A stretch of DNA of 64,000 nucleotides from Pomphorhynchus laevis (taxonomy: Eukaryota; Acanthocephala; Palaeacanthocephala; Echinorhynchida; Pomphorhynchidae). Positions 1-13,024 of the stretch are shown here, in pieces (positions within the stretch are counted from its first letter, which is position 1; each line of letters begins with the position of its first letter). The stretch spans positions 55,709-119,708 of the forward strand of contig WNNJ02000357.1 in assembly GCA_012934845.2 (NCBI GenBank), written 5' to 3'. The notes under the pieces are model-generated. The model had not been told where the DNA came from, ran no database searches, and saw only the letters and a list, made by a program, of their open reading frames with translations. Made by a program: the position numbers and the translations under genes.

Positions 1-805
1 TTTGCGATTGTCCCTAAATCCTACCAAATCTTAAGTGTTATGGATTTTACCCTCCACTGTTCCTTCTTCCTTCTTCGTATCTTCAGACCACAATTATTCC
101 TGATGTTGATAAACTAGTATTTCTGGGTATTCACTTTCGACAATAACCTGCACCTCGATCCCTTCATTCGTGATAAAACTAGGTCTTCAAATATTCTTCT
201 CCGTGATATTCGTCTCGTCAGAAATTATCTGGATTTTAGTTCTTGTAAATCTCTTATCTCCTCCCTTCTTTTCCCACGTATTGATTACTGTCTTAGCCTT
301 CTCGTCTTCTCTTCAAAGTCATCCCTTAAACCTCTTCAGCGCCTCATTAACACTGATGTGTGCATCCTTTTTCGACTTCGTAAATTCGATCATATATCTT
401 CCTATTTATTTAATCTTGGATGGCTAAGTATTGAACATCGCGTTCATTTTCGTCTGCTTTGTCTAACTTATCGCCTTCTCCATTGTAATTCTCCTTCGTA
501 TCTCTATCTGCCAACTCTAAGTGAATCTCGCTATCTTTCTACTCACCTACGTTCCTGTGATTCGCTTTTGCTACACGTACCTCTTCACTTAACCAACTTC
601 GGTCGTCGATCCCTACATATCACTGCTCCACTCCTTTGGAATTCCTTACCTGATCATCTGCGATCATCATCCTCACTCCAATTTTTCAAAAAGCAACTAA
701 AATCGATGCTACTAAACGATTTATTTTTTTGAATCTGTTTCGCTTTTGTGGGCTTTTAAGAACACAGTCTGTGTGCATTTGCCACATTAAAAAACTTTCA
801 AATTT
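1..805 (+). mobile_element. 3' end of a CR1/L2-like LINE (5' truncated by the window edge)
   Basis: This is the tail of a non-LTR retrotransposon read on the + strand. Frame pieces encode the region after the reverse transcriptase: a stretch like FDNNLHLDPFIRDKTRSS near 140-190, SSLLFPRIDYCLS near 255-300, and the end domain with LLWNSLPDHLRSS near 630-665, closing with a stop near 731. The same order of motifs is seen in the related copy at 31836-33095. The 3' untranslated part contains GTGTGCATTTGCCACATTAAA, which matches the reversed 3' end of that other copy. At least one frame change separates the first part from the rest, so the copy is dead. It is one of very few retroelements here lying in the same direction as the host gene. 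Confidence 0.75.
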
Positions 806-959
806 AAATACCTCGGATCAATACATTATTATGTTTCCAACATAAGCGTTGAACAAGAATGGAAAGTTTTCTACTGGGAGACGGAAAAAGCATCTCCCGA
901 TAAGACCGAACTGACGCCCTCCACTCATATGTGGCAGGAAAATCTTGAGCGGCACTAGC

Positions 960-1740
960 TGCTAAGCGAGGCGCCTATCTGTTAAAATACATTGTCGCTC
1001 TTACCTTACCGGCAACATCAAATCGGTATTCGTGCCTGTGTGCTGCTAGCCGTGCAAGAGCATTCTTAACTTGAGCTGCTGTTATAGCGCCCATATTCGG
1101 GATTGCAGGCGCATTTGGGAAACTTATTCTGATTGGCAGCCGGTACGTAAAAATTGTCTAATAAACATTCACACTGGTTAACAGCCATCACTGGAGTTGC
1201 AAGTCTAGGTAAACCATTAGTTTTCATCCAACATATGCGGAGGTCGTCCATATGAAAAGATTCCGTATAAATCATGAGATTTTTGTTAGCAATTAAGTTA
1301 TATAAGCGCCTCCAGTTGTTATCCATATCGGCCGGTGCTGGTCGCCAGCTGAGTACCTGTAATACATCATCTTTCACTTGTGGATACTGGGGAACGACTC
1401 CTTGCTAATTTATCCACTATACGTGATAGAACAACAGCCACCCCATAGTGTACCAGATGGTGGTATCAAACCAATCCAAAGCAATTTGTAGCACAGGCAT
1501 CATCAATGTTGCTATTTGTCGATCCGTATTCAATCTAGCTTGTACCAATGATTAGTCTGCACGCCAGTCTAAGCCGTCTTGCGTGGCGTTTAGTTCACTA
1601 TGTCATTTGGCGAACGGCGTCTATAAATTTGGACAGTTGTAAATCCCATGTTAAAGACTAACTCAGGTACCGTAGCCAGAGCAGCTCTACGCTTGATGCG
1701 CCCCGAACTGTGTTTGTTATATATTCCTTCCAAACTGACG
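960..1740 (-). pseudogene. Unrecognised broken coding relic; longest open piece 1066-1377
   Basis: The open stretch at 1066-1377 encodes 103 residues, including YNLIANKNLMIYTESFH and several cysteines near its end (CECL, KCACNPEYG). Coding-like sequence seems to extend on both sides on the same strand, for instance a basic run IKRRAALATVPELVFNMGF near 1640-1700, which suggests one longer gene that has decayed. I do not recognise the family. Old viral structural genes and transposon genes are both possible sources, but nothing in the visible residues decides between them. It lies upstream of the first host exon and antisense to it. Confidence 0.3.
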
Positions 1741-1744
1741 TCAA

Positions 1745-2866
1745 CTCTCGAGAAATGTTATATCTTATCACGTTATGACTTATCGTTTGGAATTACTACG
1801 ATTGCATCACAATAGATTTGAGATTTTTGTCAAAGCTTTGTGCACACATCGAGATTGCAGATCTATTAAATCCTAGCATATCACTTTACCCAGCTGTCAA
1901 GAAAATCGTTGCGATGAGATTAAAGTTTTCGTGTTCGATTAGCGCAACATAGCCAAGGAGATGACCAATTTAAACAGGCAAGGTTTAGAGCGCAGATAAC
2001 CTTTTCACGTAAATTGTTCTTAGCTTACGAGAAGCGTTTTATAAAAAAAATATAAAATCTAAAAATAACTGAAATATGCAATGCTAAGGTAGTTTTGAAT
2101 TTTGTTGAATGTCAATTAAATTTTGTAATGCCAATGTAATTGACTTAGACTGAACACTTATCGGTTAATCCTGTATAAGCTATCAGTGACTGATCTGTTT
2201 AAGATGATATCATGCTTCCACAACATCTATAGTGATTTGCAACTTTATTTCACGAGCTTATCGAACTTGCTAAGATTCATAATTTCGCATTGTGAATATT
2301 ATCCCAGTGAAACATTTTACATTTTAAAACATAAATTTCTTGAAATGCGAGCTTCTCATTTTGAATGACTTAAGCATACTACATGAGTAATAAAAAAGAA
2401 ATAATAAACAAAAATTATAAATTTGTATTGCTGCTAACAATAACTACAGAAAAAATGGCCGGCATATATTTTTATGATATTATATTTTTTACTATCAATT
2501 TATTTTAAGATCACCATTCATTTAAACTTAATTTACAAAAAGGAATATGTTTAGTTCAGGATTATAGCTGTTAACGACAAAGTAAAATAAATATATGTTA
2601 CTATAAATTAGTTAGTCTTATATTTTGGTATCTAACCTTGTTTATTACAAAATTTCAAATTTGTTAACTTATGTGTAAAAACTAGGTGATTAGAAGTTTT
2701 TAGGTTGATTTTTATTGTAACGCGATTCTTGTACTATCATATGCGTGAGTGTATTTGTATTTTAATTCATTATCTCATATTTTAAATTTTTAATATTATT
2801 TCTATTTTATTTTTTAAAAAATTATTAAACTTCTTTGTATTTTAAATTTGTTTAGACCTTTTACAG
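1745..2866. other. AT-rich noncoding stretch before host exon A
   Basis: No gene, RNA or element is recognised here. It is presumably part of the intron that ends with the acceptor TTTTACAG at 2859-2866. The small open frame at 2186-2368 has no recognisable motif and no splice context that supports it. Confidence 0.5.
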
Positions 2867-2969
2867 AAAATAATCCTTATTATGCTCTGGTACATAGCAA
2901 AGCACAATTGTTCTCTAGTGACCGTCGCTGTTGGGCGATTGAATTTGATCTGGAAGAATCTCCACTGCG
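2867..2969 (+). CDS. Host exon A: diflavin reductase (cytochrome P450 reductase-like), FAD domain start
   Basis: An internal exon of a host gene. It follows the acceptor TTTTACAG and ends at a GTAACG donor (2970). It carries 2 bases of a split codon, 33 codons, then CG. The peptide ENNPYYALVHSKAQLF followed by WAIEFDLEESPLR fits the opening of the FAD-binding domain of diflavin reductases (pattern NPF.A.V....L ... H.ELD...S.+.Y.SGDH). The trailing CG joins the single A that opens the exon at 34115, giving Arg followed by Tyr-Asn-Thr-Gly-Asp-His, the classical GDH flavin-binding motif. In this family the domain passes electrons from NADPH through FAD to FMN, normally on the ER surface. Exons for the FMN domain would lie left of the window. 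Cytochrome P450 reductase is the best guess; NO synthase or another diflavin enzyme is possible. Confidence 0.85.
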
Positions 2970-2971
2970 GT

Positions 2972-4300
2972 AACGTTTTTAAAATTTTTATTATACTAAT
3001 TCGACAAAATACAGTTTTGTGATTATCGTGTAAACTACATAATGTAGTTTAATGACGAAACTAAATATTCGTCAAATGTTAAGTTTATGCCTTTTCTTCC
3101 TAGATAGGAAGTTTATGTGTAATCAATATGTTTTAGTAACGATTTTCGCATATCAATACTTATAAATTTCACAGTAAAATTTTTTATCTTCTATTATATT
3201 AAAATAAAACCGACAATAGATTTTTATTGTACCATCAAATTACTTGTCTATATTTTTCTGTACAATCACGTTTTAATTAGAATCAAACTTTGTCAACTCA
3301 TTTTTTGAGTTTAGCATTTTTTTAAAAACATCTGTGTAAATTCTTTAGCAATTATAGTATTAGTTTGCACCGTATTCTTCTCAATTGAACGCGTCGATGT
3401 ATTACAAATTTTGTAGCAATCATTAAATCCTGTAAAAATAGCCGTCTATTTTGTAGCCTCTTTTTAGCTTGGATTTTAAATGGCATATATTCATGTTTAT
3501 CTTGTTTTTAATTAAAATAATTACATAGTTTATGGGTAAATATAAACACGTTATCACAATTAATAATGACACATTAAAATATCAATTATTTCTTATAGTT
3601 TTGTAAATTTACTGAAACGAAGAAATTACTTTTATTCCAAAAATTACTATCTTAATAGCTTTTATAATCATCAGGAAAATAATAACATACAGCTTATCAA
3701 ACACAAAAGAATCAAGTTTGACATTCATACAAAATACTCAAAATTTATAATAAAAGGAAAAAACATCAAATAAAGCAAATTAAAAATGTAAATAATATCA
3801 TTACAAAGACAGATGCCGGTATATTAGTACTGCACAACATTAACAAAATACGAAAATGAGGCATATACAATAATTTAAATAAATAAATTAAAATTAGTCG
3901 AAAAATAAAACGAAATAAAAAATTGTGGAATTGTAATGGAAAAACAAAACAAATAAAATTTAAAACATTTAGATAAATCAAATTTAAAATATTCGAAAAA
4001 CGTTAAAATAAGGAACAAATAATAAAGTAATTCAAATCAATAAAATTTCAAATTAAACTAAAATTACTCGGCTTTTTATAAATAAATAATTAAGCGAAAA
4101 CTAATAAGTTCATCTAAACCAATAAGTTCATTTTGTTCACTTGCTTTACAAAATTAAAACAAGTGTTTAAACCTTTCGTTATACCGAATATAATTACATT
4201 TACTGATAAAATAAAACTTAAAATTAAAAAAGTTACTTAGCCTTTTATAAATTAATACTTATATGGTGAGTCATCCCCGAAAAAATACACACATTGTTTT
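2972..4300. other. AT-rich intronic sequence without recognised features
   Basis: Very A/T rich sequence with many short homopolymer runs. The antisense frame at 3766-3981 is Phe/Leu/Ile rich, as expected of AT-rich noncoding DNA. Nothing else is supported. Confidence 0.5.
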
Positions 4301-4306
4301 TTAACC

Positions 4307-4343
4307 AATATTTCGGCTGTTCGAGCAGCTCTCTTCAAAGAAT
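4307..4343 (-). ncRNA. Degenerate hammerhead-ribozyme-like motif of a PLE
   Basis: Read on the - strand this gives TTGAAGA, a GCTG/CAGC stem with loop CTCGAA, then CGAAA. This resembles a hammerhead core (CUGANGA, helix II, GAAA) with the first C changed. Hammerhead motifs are known near the ends of PLEs, and this lies just 3' of a PLE nuclease fragment. Activity is doubtful. Confidence 0.4.
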
Positions 4344-5295
4344 ATGAAATTACAATATTATATAAGTACAGGTGGTACACAATTCATATGAATAACAAGG
4401 CAGTGTAAAAAAACTCGGGAACCCGGGATCGGTTAGCTTTTAGGTGCAGTAGATCTCAACACATCATAATAATCTTTGTCGTCCATGTTCTGACATTTTG
4501 ATAGAGAAATTTTAGGTTCTAGTTCGATTTATTTACCACCATAGTCTCACTGTTATTTATGCATATCGATTCAAGTACTAATATGCGATTTAGCCTATGT
4601 TCTCTTATTACCGTTACCGCTTTCTCAAACGCAATTCTATGATTGGTGGAGATAACGTGATTAAATAGGACCGACGATGAGTCATGTTATTCTAAACCAT
4701 TTTTGTGTTGGGAGATTCTCTTGATAAGGCATTGCTTGGTCGGGCCAACATATATTCTATTACAATCAGCACAATGTATAACATACACGACACAACTATC
4801 TTGATTTTGAGGTTTGCGTTTGAAAATTCCGTCAAGAGTAGAACCTCTCTTATAATAAACATTAAGCTGTCTGTCAAATTTATAGCCGGTTCTCTTTAGT
4901 TTATTCATGAGAAAGTCGTTGATATATAAAGAGCTTATGTACCATTTAGGCGTGTTGTCCGAGATGGAAGGTATTGTACTACGAGAACAATGTGTTTGTT
5001 ATACGCCTTTTCAATCGCCCATTTTAGGTATTTACAGTTATGTAGGATTTTCTGAATTGTGTCGCTCTCAGCGCGTTTGGTAGAGGTATTGCTGCAGAAT
5101 AATCGACCTCTTCGAAAACTTGATGCAGCGGCAAATATCTTATACATCACATTTCTGTCTTCTGCGCTGTAATATGCAAAAGTTCTATGAATGATCTTCT
5201 GATATTCTGCTTTTGACGTATAATACAATCGTTGTATCGTCGAAGTTGATTCTGTGATCCTCGGCGAAAACGTTGATTGCAATTGTTGAACTCAT
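4307..5295 (-). mobile_element. Rearranged Penelope-like element fragments with GIY-YIG pieces
   Basis: Two fragments of the C-terminal GIY-YIG nuclease region of Penelope-like retroelements lie head to tail. The piece at 4687-4908 reads CVVYVIHCADCNRIYVGPT, the usual PLE form Y.I.C..C...YVGQT. The piece at 4935-5282 begins within the end of another GIY-YIG domain (the DHRINF type) and continues into a linker with ILHNCKYLKWAIEKAYNK, which in PLEs lies between the reverse transcriptase and the nuclease. The order means that two copies were joined, as PLEs often do when inserting in tandem. Several breaks are present and no complete gene remains. Confidence 0.7.
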
Positions 5296-5399
5296 ATCGC
5301 CCTGCTTTAATGCATATTTATGTTATTTAATCCTTTGCTCAATGTATTGCAAAGTCTGATAAACGTACGGACCTTCATTCAAAAGCTACTCAAAAATTA

Positions 5400-6095
5400 C
5401 TCTTCCTCCAAAGCAGTAAATATATGTTCCTGACTTACATACATTCAGTCTACTTACGTCACTGAGGCATGTTTTAATGACCTACTCAACAGACTACGAA
5501 GATATGGAATACACAACATCAGGGCATTTCATAAAAAGAGCGCAATACGGGCCTATTTAAACCAATGCTTTAATACCCTGATATTGGGCAAATATTTTGC
5601 ATACCCTGTAAATATCGCGAGGCTTCCTGTGTTTGCCAGAACTTCGCAATACATTGAGCAGATAATTAAACAACATAAATATGTTTTAGAGCGGGACGAT
5701 ATGAGTTCAGCAATCGCGAATTATGTCTTAGCCGAGGATCACAGGATCAACTACGAGGAAACAAAAACTGACTGCGTCGAAAACAGCTAACCAGACGATT
5801 GATCAAGGAATATTTGCATATGACAGCGCAAAAGACGGTCATGACATGCGTTTAACTGAGACTTGAGATTATTATAATAATCACTTTTAGATGATAAAAC
5901 ATAAATGCATTGGTAATTCAATGGAGTTGGGCAGCTTTCTGCCTAACTAAGCTGAACTACAAAGTTAAAGTAGCATTACACGCTTCTTTCTTTTGTGTAT
6001 ATACTTATTTCATTTATATATAAATGTGTTTTTGTAATGCTAACAATCTAGTATATGCTTGAAAAAGAGACCGTCGAAAGCTTGCAAATAAAGAA
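5400..6095 (+). mobile_element. Penelope-like element fragment, sense orientation
   Basis: The open piece at 5584-5790 encodes the second half of a PLE GIY-YIG domain: KQHKYVLERDDMSSAIANYV and AEDHRINYEETKT. Upstream frames near 5480-5580 encode a related run with LLNRLRRYGIHNIRAFHKK and YLNQCFNTLI. Downstream at 6058-6082 lies CTTGAAAAAGAGACC then GTCGAAAGCTTG, similar to the hammerhead-like tail of the other PLE copies but degraded. This fragment faces the antisense fragments at 4307-5295, so the two form an inverted pair. No intact gene remains. Confidence 0.65.
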
Positions 6096-9000
6096 TTTGT
6101 AAGATTAAAATAAATACTTGTGTCTATAATTTTATTTGACCTAAATTAAACAAATTTGATATATTCACTTAAAATAATATCAATATGTAATTTCGATTGC
6201 ACATCTCGTATTTCTAAAACTTCCTTATTATATTTAAATATACGATCTTATTTATTTGATGTAAATTAAAACTTACTGCGTTTTTCTTATATTAACAATT
6301 TTAAACAACGGTGTCTGGAAAGAAGCGCTAAAGTGGTTTGCATACAAAATTTCATATGTTGGACCGACAAATTATTAGAGAGTTATTTGATCAATTGGCA
6401 CATAAAAATTTGAATACGTTTGGAAAACTTACTAGAAATAAAATATAACCCCTATGTTTGCCAATATCTCATTGTGACATTTGCATCTAACTTGTTTTCT
6501 GTTGTGTAATAAAAAGTTTGTAGCTCTGTAAATAATTTTTTATTTTTGGTACGACTCGCGCTTTGTTTATAGCGCTTCTTTGGTGACAGAAAATTTAAAT
6601 GGGAAATTAATGTGATTAGTAGTATTTAAAATATGACATATATGAACATGTAATAAAATCAATACAAGTTCCTTCAGCTATTGATTTTAAATTCAATAAC
6701 CTTTTAATCAGTGATTATTTCGTGATTTATTCGAATGAGTCATTGACGCATTTGCATAAAAACTCTTTGAATGGCTTGTCAGGTGAATATGCGCTGCATT
6801 TGTAGCAAATCGAGGCGGTTTTGACTATTAGCTTGTGTTGAATATTTAGGCCGAATATTCTATAATGACTCCTTCAATATAATGTTGCCTAATACAAATA
6901 GATTTATGATAGATAAATTGACATGCATCCATATCATTTGCCTTAAAAATCGAACCCTCTATAATACCTATCTTGTTTTCTAAGTGGTTAACACACACGT
7001 TATAATAATATAGTCTTTATGCTTTGTCCTATATATCTTGCATGATACTTGGTATTTATGGCTTGATTTTGTAAATTACATATTCTTTTTGATATTTTGC
7101 AAACTTTATGTACAAGTTTGCGTATTGTTACGTACTGCTTACAAGATTTTATCTTTAGTATAAATTTGACACTTGTTCTATTGTACTGGCTTCACTGATT
7201 TATTTATAACACAAAACAAATTATTTATTTGTACAGGAATATGTAAATTTAATAAATAGCTCTCTATATTTCTCATTTTAATTTATAAAGGCATTCAATG
7301 TATATCGTTTGATTGAACATTCTGGATTGAAATGTATTTATCGGTATTGTGAATACACTTTACTCAGATCATGGTTTTCCTTTATATACTAATCTACCTA
7401 AACAATATAAAAATCAATCTTGTATAACACAAAACTTAATACAATACACCAACTAGCTCATACGCATTAAAATTTCATTTGCATAAAACATATTGCATTT
7501 CTTTTGTCTTATGCACATGATAAGGTGGATTCGAAAATTGCTGTTTCGGTGATATATTTCTTGAATAAAAAATTCTTTCAGCTAAAATAAACGTGTATAA
7601 CACTGATTGAATAATTTATGTGATGTTGACGACGAGCCATATTGCAACATTACAATTCGCCAAACATGAAACGATTATCGTTGGGTTATCTAAGTACAAA
7701 ATTAGACAAACGTCAAAATTTTGCATAATTAGACAAATGTCCAATGGATGTAGTATTCAAAGCTCATAACAGCCTAAATACAAAGTTGCATATCCATAAT
7801 CAATTGCTGCTCGCATTGGTTTTCCGTTTAGTTGTCTATATAAGACATTGCTAAAATGAAAAACATTTAACTTATGTACTGCTCTTAAGACATCTTCGAT
7901 AAAAGCTATTTTAGTTTTCTACCTACCAGTTAGCCTTGTTCATGAAACATACAGTGGACTGAATGTCATCATCTGTGATAATTGACGTGTAAAGTGAAGT
8001 TACATATATTATAATCTTAATAACTGATGTATTAGTTAGATGTTTATGTTTTCGATATTTTTTCAAGGAAATTAGAACTTGTTCTGATTAATAAAAGAAC
8101 TTAATATCAAGAACAACTTTTTGATCTTCTTGATAGAAGTGACTGTACAAATTTCAATAATGTTTCAAGTTCCTTTTTTACCATTTACTGACTTTTTCAG
8201 TTGCCATCGCTATATTACTTTCTATATGTCTGCCCTACATGGACTCATGCTCTTATGGGTTTTCGGCAACATGTAAAATCTACCAACTTTTAGATTTTTT
8301 TGAATAAGTTGTGCCAAATCAGAAGGTTGAAGGTATCCATATGAAATATATTTATCGAGCATATATTTAATCGATGCCAACATACTTGGTATTCATTGCA
8401 TCGTTCATAATTACTAAAGTTCAACTGTCGATTACATTCTGTTGTATAATCAATAACGTACCATGCAATCACTTATTTACCTTTAGCTGTATTACTAATA
8501 GTTATATGTTTCATCAATTGCATTTTCTAAACATTCTTTTAATGCTGCAATTAACATTATCTTTTCCTTTATTATTAGGAAAAAGCTAATACTCCTATTT
8601 AGAGAGATTTGTTGCTACGACTGTATTGGAAATATTGTAGTCTTCATTACCAACATGTGTAGATGATAGTATTATGGATAGATTGTTTTATCGATCACTC
8701 ATTATAGACTTGCGAAATAAAGTTTGAATCGTTTTTATTGGAGCTTTCTAACAAACGGTCCTTGTCAACAGATAAAAAAATCAAACAGAATTGGATAGAA
8801 TGTATTTTAGTAGGTTAGAATGATTGAACTATCTTTGAGTTATAAAAAATAGTTCGATAGATAGCATACAGTCAACTGACCTCGTGCAAGCACTTTGCCA
8901 CTTATATATTTGTAATTAGATCGTGATTACAAAGTTTGTGAATGCGCGGAAACTGTATCATATCTTATTCGCCTAGTTTCAAACTATAATTTCTCTGATT

Positions 9001-9265
9001 CATATATCGATACATATCTATCAGTGAGAATTCTTGCCCTCTTGGCTTTAACTAACATATACTTATTATAAATGTATCGAGCAATTGTAGAATTATAGCT
9101 AACGTTCTTTACACGCGTAGAGCATTTCAACGACTCGTGTATTTAGAAAATTTCAGCTTGTTTAAAATTTCTTCACTTGCATATCTGACTTTTGATCAAA
9201 ACTTGTTCGAGAGACAATTAAAGCGCAACTTAGAACCTTCTCAATACTTATAAATAAATAAAGTT
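6096..9265. other. About 3.2 kb of intronic sequence with nothing recognised
   Basis: AT-rich, with no credible coding stretch, RNA gene or element boundary. Small open frames (for example near 8290-8590) are low-complexity hydrophobic translations of AT-rich DNA. Confidence 0.45.
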
Positions 9266-9269
9266 TTTT

Positions 9270-12200
9270 TTATATAAATAAAACATGGCGAAAAAAATAT
9301 AAATAAATAACAGGTCAGTTACAGAAAATCAAAGGAAATAAACAATACAGCAAGTTAAGTCTTCTTCCATGATCACGGCCTCAAATCCAGGGGGATCTGA
9401 TCCCCCGACCGATCCAACACGCCGCTTCCCGACTGAAACACCTGGGGTCTTCCCCCCCGAAGAATCCAGTCGGTGCGGACTATGCTGGGTAAACGAGAGA
9501 CGAGGAGCTTAAGAAACCTAAGTCTTTGCTCTGGAGGACGTCCTCTCGAAAAGACGGATAATCCCGAGATAGCCCAAGTGCCTGAAACGCGCACCTCGGT
9601 TTTCCCTTTCAATGGCAGATGCTGGGCCCGTTTCAGGGACCACCTAGCTTTCTTCAGGATACGTTTAAGTCTATCCAGGTCAGCTTTTGCCGACCAGTTC
9701 ACAGTAACGGTGAACCCCAGATATTTTACTCGACTTGTGAAGGTAGGGAGTGGTTCAGAGGTAAATATAGAGGAGAGCGCAGAGAGTGCTAATCTCTTAA
9801 GTTTTTGCTTTGTTGCAGGGGTGCCATGAAAGACGACCACCTGCAATTTTACGGAGTTTAAAACAAGATTGGATTTGGGTAATTGGTCTTTTAATCTTAA
9901 AAAGAAGCGGCTGATGTCAGAGACGACGTCTTTACACCTGTGTCTAGCGAACAGGGCTGTGGTGTCATCAGCGTACACCACTAGACGTTGTTCGCGTTTA
10001 AATATTTTAAATAGGTTAATGGAGGCAGCAAGATATAAGATAGGAGAAAGAGGTGAACTTTGAGGTACACCCGTAATATGGTAGAACTGACGCGCATCTG
10101 GGTCGTATTCATAAAAAAATCGCTTGGTGTGCAGCAGGATCTCCACCCTATTTACAATTCTCGAAGGCAACCCAAGGACCTGAGAAAAGAGATCACAAAG
10201 GGAATGGAGATTCGGTCAAATGCAGCAGAAAAGTCGAGGAAAACAGCCACAACAAGACGATGGCTGTTATCGCGGCATTACTGCTCCACCTGACCTGGTC
10301 GCTCGCTGAATGGACCGAGCGACCTTTGACGAACCCATGAAAACCTAGAGGGATCAAATTACGCCTACTTAAATGGTCGCAGATTTTACGCGCAAGCGCT
10401 TTTTCGTAAATCGACACGAGGGCATTTTAAATCGAAATGGGTCGCAGATCTTTAGGGTATGAGCGGGATTTTTTATTGGAAATAAAAACACGCTTACTAA
10501 TATAAATGCTTGCTACATCGGATGGGGAGGCTAAAAGCATTGTGACGGCCAGCTCGAATTTGCTGTCAAAAGCTGACAGACACGAGAAGAAAGTGGAGCG
10601 ACGGATTTGGAGGTGCCCGGAAGTGGACCCCAAGAGTTGAGAATATCCGTAACAGATAAATCCCTACTCCTGAAGTCACCCCAAAGCGGGATTGGTTGAG
10701 GAGATTGCGTGGCTTCATAGTTGTGTAGGGCTAGTGACTCCTCTAAAACTTTTTCAAGGCCTATCTTACCTATCCAACCCAATGCCCTTTCCTTCAAACA
10801 CACAAACTTCTCCTTCTTGAAAATCTTCCAAAAGGAAGACTGAGAAGGGTTAAGACAATCAATACTCGCCCAATCCTTTTTCAGCTGAAATCTATATCTA
10901 GTACTCCAGTATTTATTCGAGAGAGCCTGTCTGGCGGAAGCAGAGAGATTAGGAAAGTTCAGCAATTTGGCTAGGACCTTGAGTTTTGTCGGAGTGGGAT
11001 TGAATAAGCGACCTTTATAGGTAGTCGATAGAATCGCGGTAGCTTGCGAAAAGAGATAAGTATTAAGTTCGGTTAAACTCTCATTTCCTATTCTAGGAAA
11101 GAGTTGGATACCCGCCTGAAAGGAGACCACTCTGAACGGATCAAAGTGGAATCTCCTTCTAAGCAACGTATCCTCCTCAATCCGCCAACGAATAAGGTCA
11201 TGAGAGATGGACAAATGTTGACGCGACTGCTTCGTACAGAGGGGTTTAAGCAACCACCTCGAGTGAAGCAGTATAATGTCGAGGATAGAATTTGTAGATG
11301 TGCAATGAAAGGCAGGGAAGGTGGTTTGTAAATAAGGTAACCGTTCCTAGCTCTGCGAAGTGCTGCGTTGATCCAACGAGCAGTTCCGTCGTTGAAGCCT
11401 TTAAGTATCAAGTCATAGCCGCTGTCAATAATACCATCCAGGAGGTAACGGTTTTTATGAATCTCCCCTGGACGCATGCAGACATTGGCTAGACTGAGGC
11501 GTTTACCGTTATTACTGAGTGCAACTACCAGACAAGACAGGGCTGGACATGAGTAGTTTAGCAGGAGAGGACCTTAAAGAGCACTTAACTAAGGTCAAGA
11601 GTCCTTGAGATGAAGAGGAGTGAGGTGGGGTTATGTACGGAGTATAGTAAGAACAGATATGCTTTGGAATAAATCGAGTAATGTCCTGGGGAGACGGATA
11701 GACCGCGTCTCCTGAAGGACCATAACATCTGCATATCATCCGGATAGAAGTCTAAGGGCAGAAGCACCTCCCGAATTCCACTGAAGGATATTCAGTGAAA
11801 AAGGCTCACGAGTACTCTGCATTGTGATGGATTAGTTGGATGGGGGATTGCCTACCTAGACAGAGCTAGGTGCAGGAAGGTTTCCCTTCCCTCCACTAGC
11901 CCCACCTGGGGTAGGTACTTGCCCCTGGGCAACTTTGTCTTCATTTACCCGGCGCTTCTTCTGCTTATCCATGAGTTTGCCAATTTTGATTGGGAGGATG
12001 GGATGAGCCGATGCCCCCCTTTTATTTGAGGATTTCGCAATTGCTATACGAATCTCCTTGTTAGAGCACAGAGTTGAAATCAGAGCAGTAATCATGCCTT
12101 GGAGTTTACTCTAAAATGAAGCCTTTCTCTCGTCAACTATTTTTAGAAGATCGCTGTCGTTCATCCGAGTGGAAGCAGCAAAAGCGAAGGAATCATGTTC

Positions 12201-12780
12201 CGGCTTTAAAACCTTGCTTACATTTAGAAACTTGTCTTTATAAGCCTTAAAGAAACATCACTTTCTGCTCCAGGCGGGATGAACCCCACCGCAGTTGGAG
12301 CAGGCTGTAGTGGAATCGCAGGAAAGAAAAGACTAAAGGGAGGGGCACTCCAACGTCCCACACCTCCCACAGAAAGACACCGCACTGCAGTTGGAGACCC
12401 AGTGCCTCCATTTATGGCACCGGCTGCAGTGCGGGAAGGGCTGCATACTCCACAAATGTGCTTGGAGGAGCACGACAATCCCCAGTGCCCCCAAGCATGG
12501 CATACATTACAATGGGGATACGTCATGTCATCCTGATCGATTTTCATAAACTTCAAATTATCCCCCATAATGGGGTTGGAGCCTCATTTCGACAGAGTGA
12601 CCGCAGTGTCAATGTCAGCTTTACAAAAGGCAACAGACAATTCTTCATCCAATTTGGACTTAATTGTATGAATATCGTCAATATTAAAGTCCATTTTTAG
12701 TGACTGTAAGTCCTCCTCTTCCAACATGGGGGGAATTATTTATTTTTAGAGAAGCCTGTATAGGCTTTAGAGTATCGAAG
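9270..12780 (-). mobile_element. Jockey-type LINE, copy J1 (decayed, 5' truncated)
   Basis: A non-LTR retrotransposon with a gag-like ORF1 (about 12780-11870), an endonuclease/reverse transcriptase ORF2 (about 11830-9373) and an A/T-rich 3' tail. ORF1 shows a CCHC knuckle (CNVCHAWGHWGLSC) and ends SGGKGNLPAPSSV, matching ORF1 of copy J2 at 24814-25974. ORF2 is split into several frames. The copy stops near 12780 within the ORF1 region that reads KIINLPP in J2, so its 5' end is missing. It lies antisense to the host gene. Confidence 0.85.
9373..10170 (-). pseudogene. J1 ORF2 fragment: reverse transcriptase second half
   Basis: The open piece of 265 residues contains the RT active-site box LVVYADDTTALF and the preceding GVPQSSPLSPILYL box. 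The usual Gly of PQGSP is Ser here, which would likely weaken the enzyme. The C-terminal part continues through RVKYLGFTVTVNWSAK to LRGGRPQVFQSGSGVLDR and a stop, giving the full 3' end of ORF2 that J2 has lost. Upstream ORF2 parts lie in other frames at 10193-10417, 10531-11253 and 11088-11477, so at least three frame changes have occurred. Confidence 0.8.
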
Positions 12781-13020
12781 GATGGTCTAGTACTGTACTA
12801 GTCTCCACTTTGTCAAGTATTTCAACCATTGTTGTTGAAACCTCATTTTCTCCAACAATATGTTCTGGATTATTTCGTCCGTCTGTTTCGTAACTTTCGT
12901 CCACTTCAAACTCCACCATTGGATCACCATACTCCATACTTTCGTCGAAAATTTCATCTTCCATTGTAAGTAGTTTTGTATCAAGAAAGTTTTTACTTGG
13001 TGTGTAATTACAATCACTTA
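12767..13020 (-). other. Unrecognised acidic ORF next to the J1 truncation point
   Basis: A 65-codon frame (12964-12767) encodes a strongly acidic peptide starting MEDEIFDESMEYGDPMVEFE. It abuts the 5' truncation point of J1, and its last codons already overlap the LINE boundary. No family is recognised. It may be a fragment of another element or chance coding sequence. Confidence 0.2.
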
Positions 13021-13024
13021 CTGT

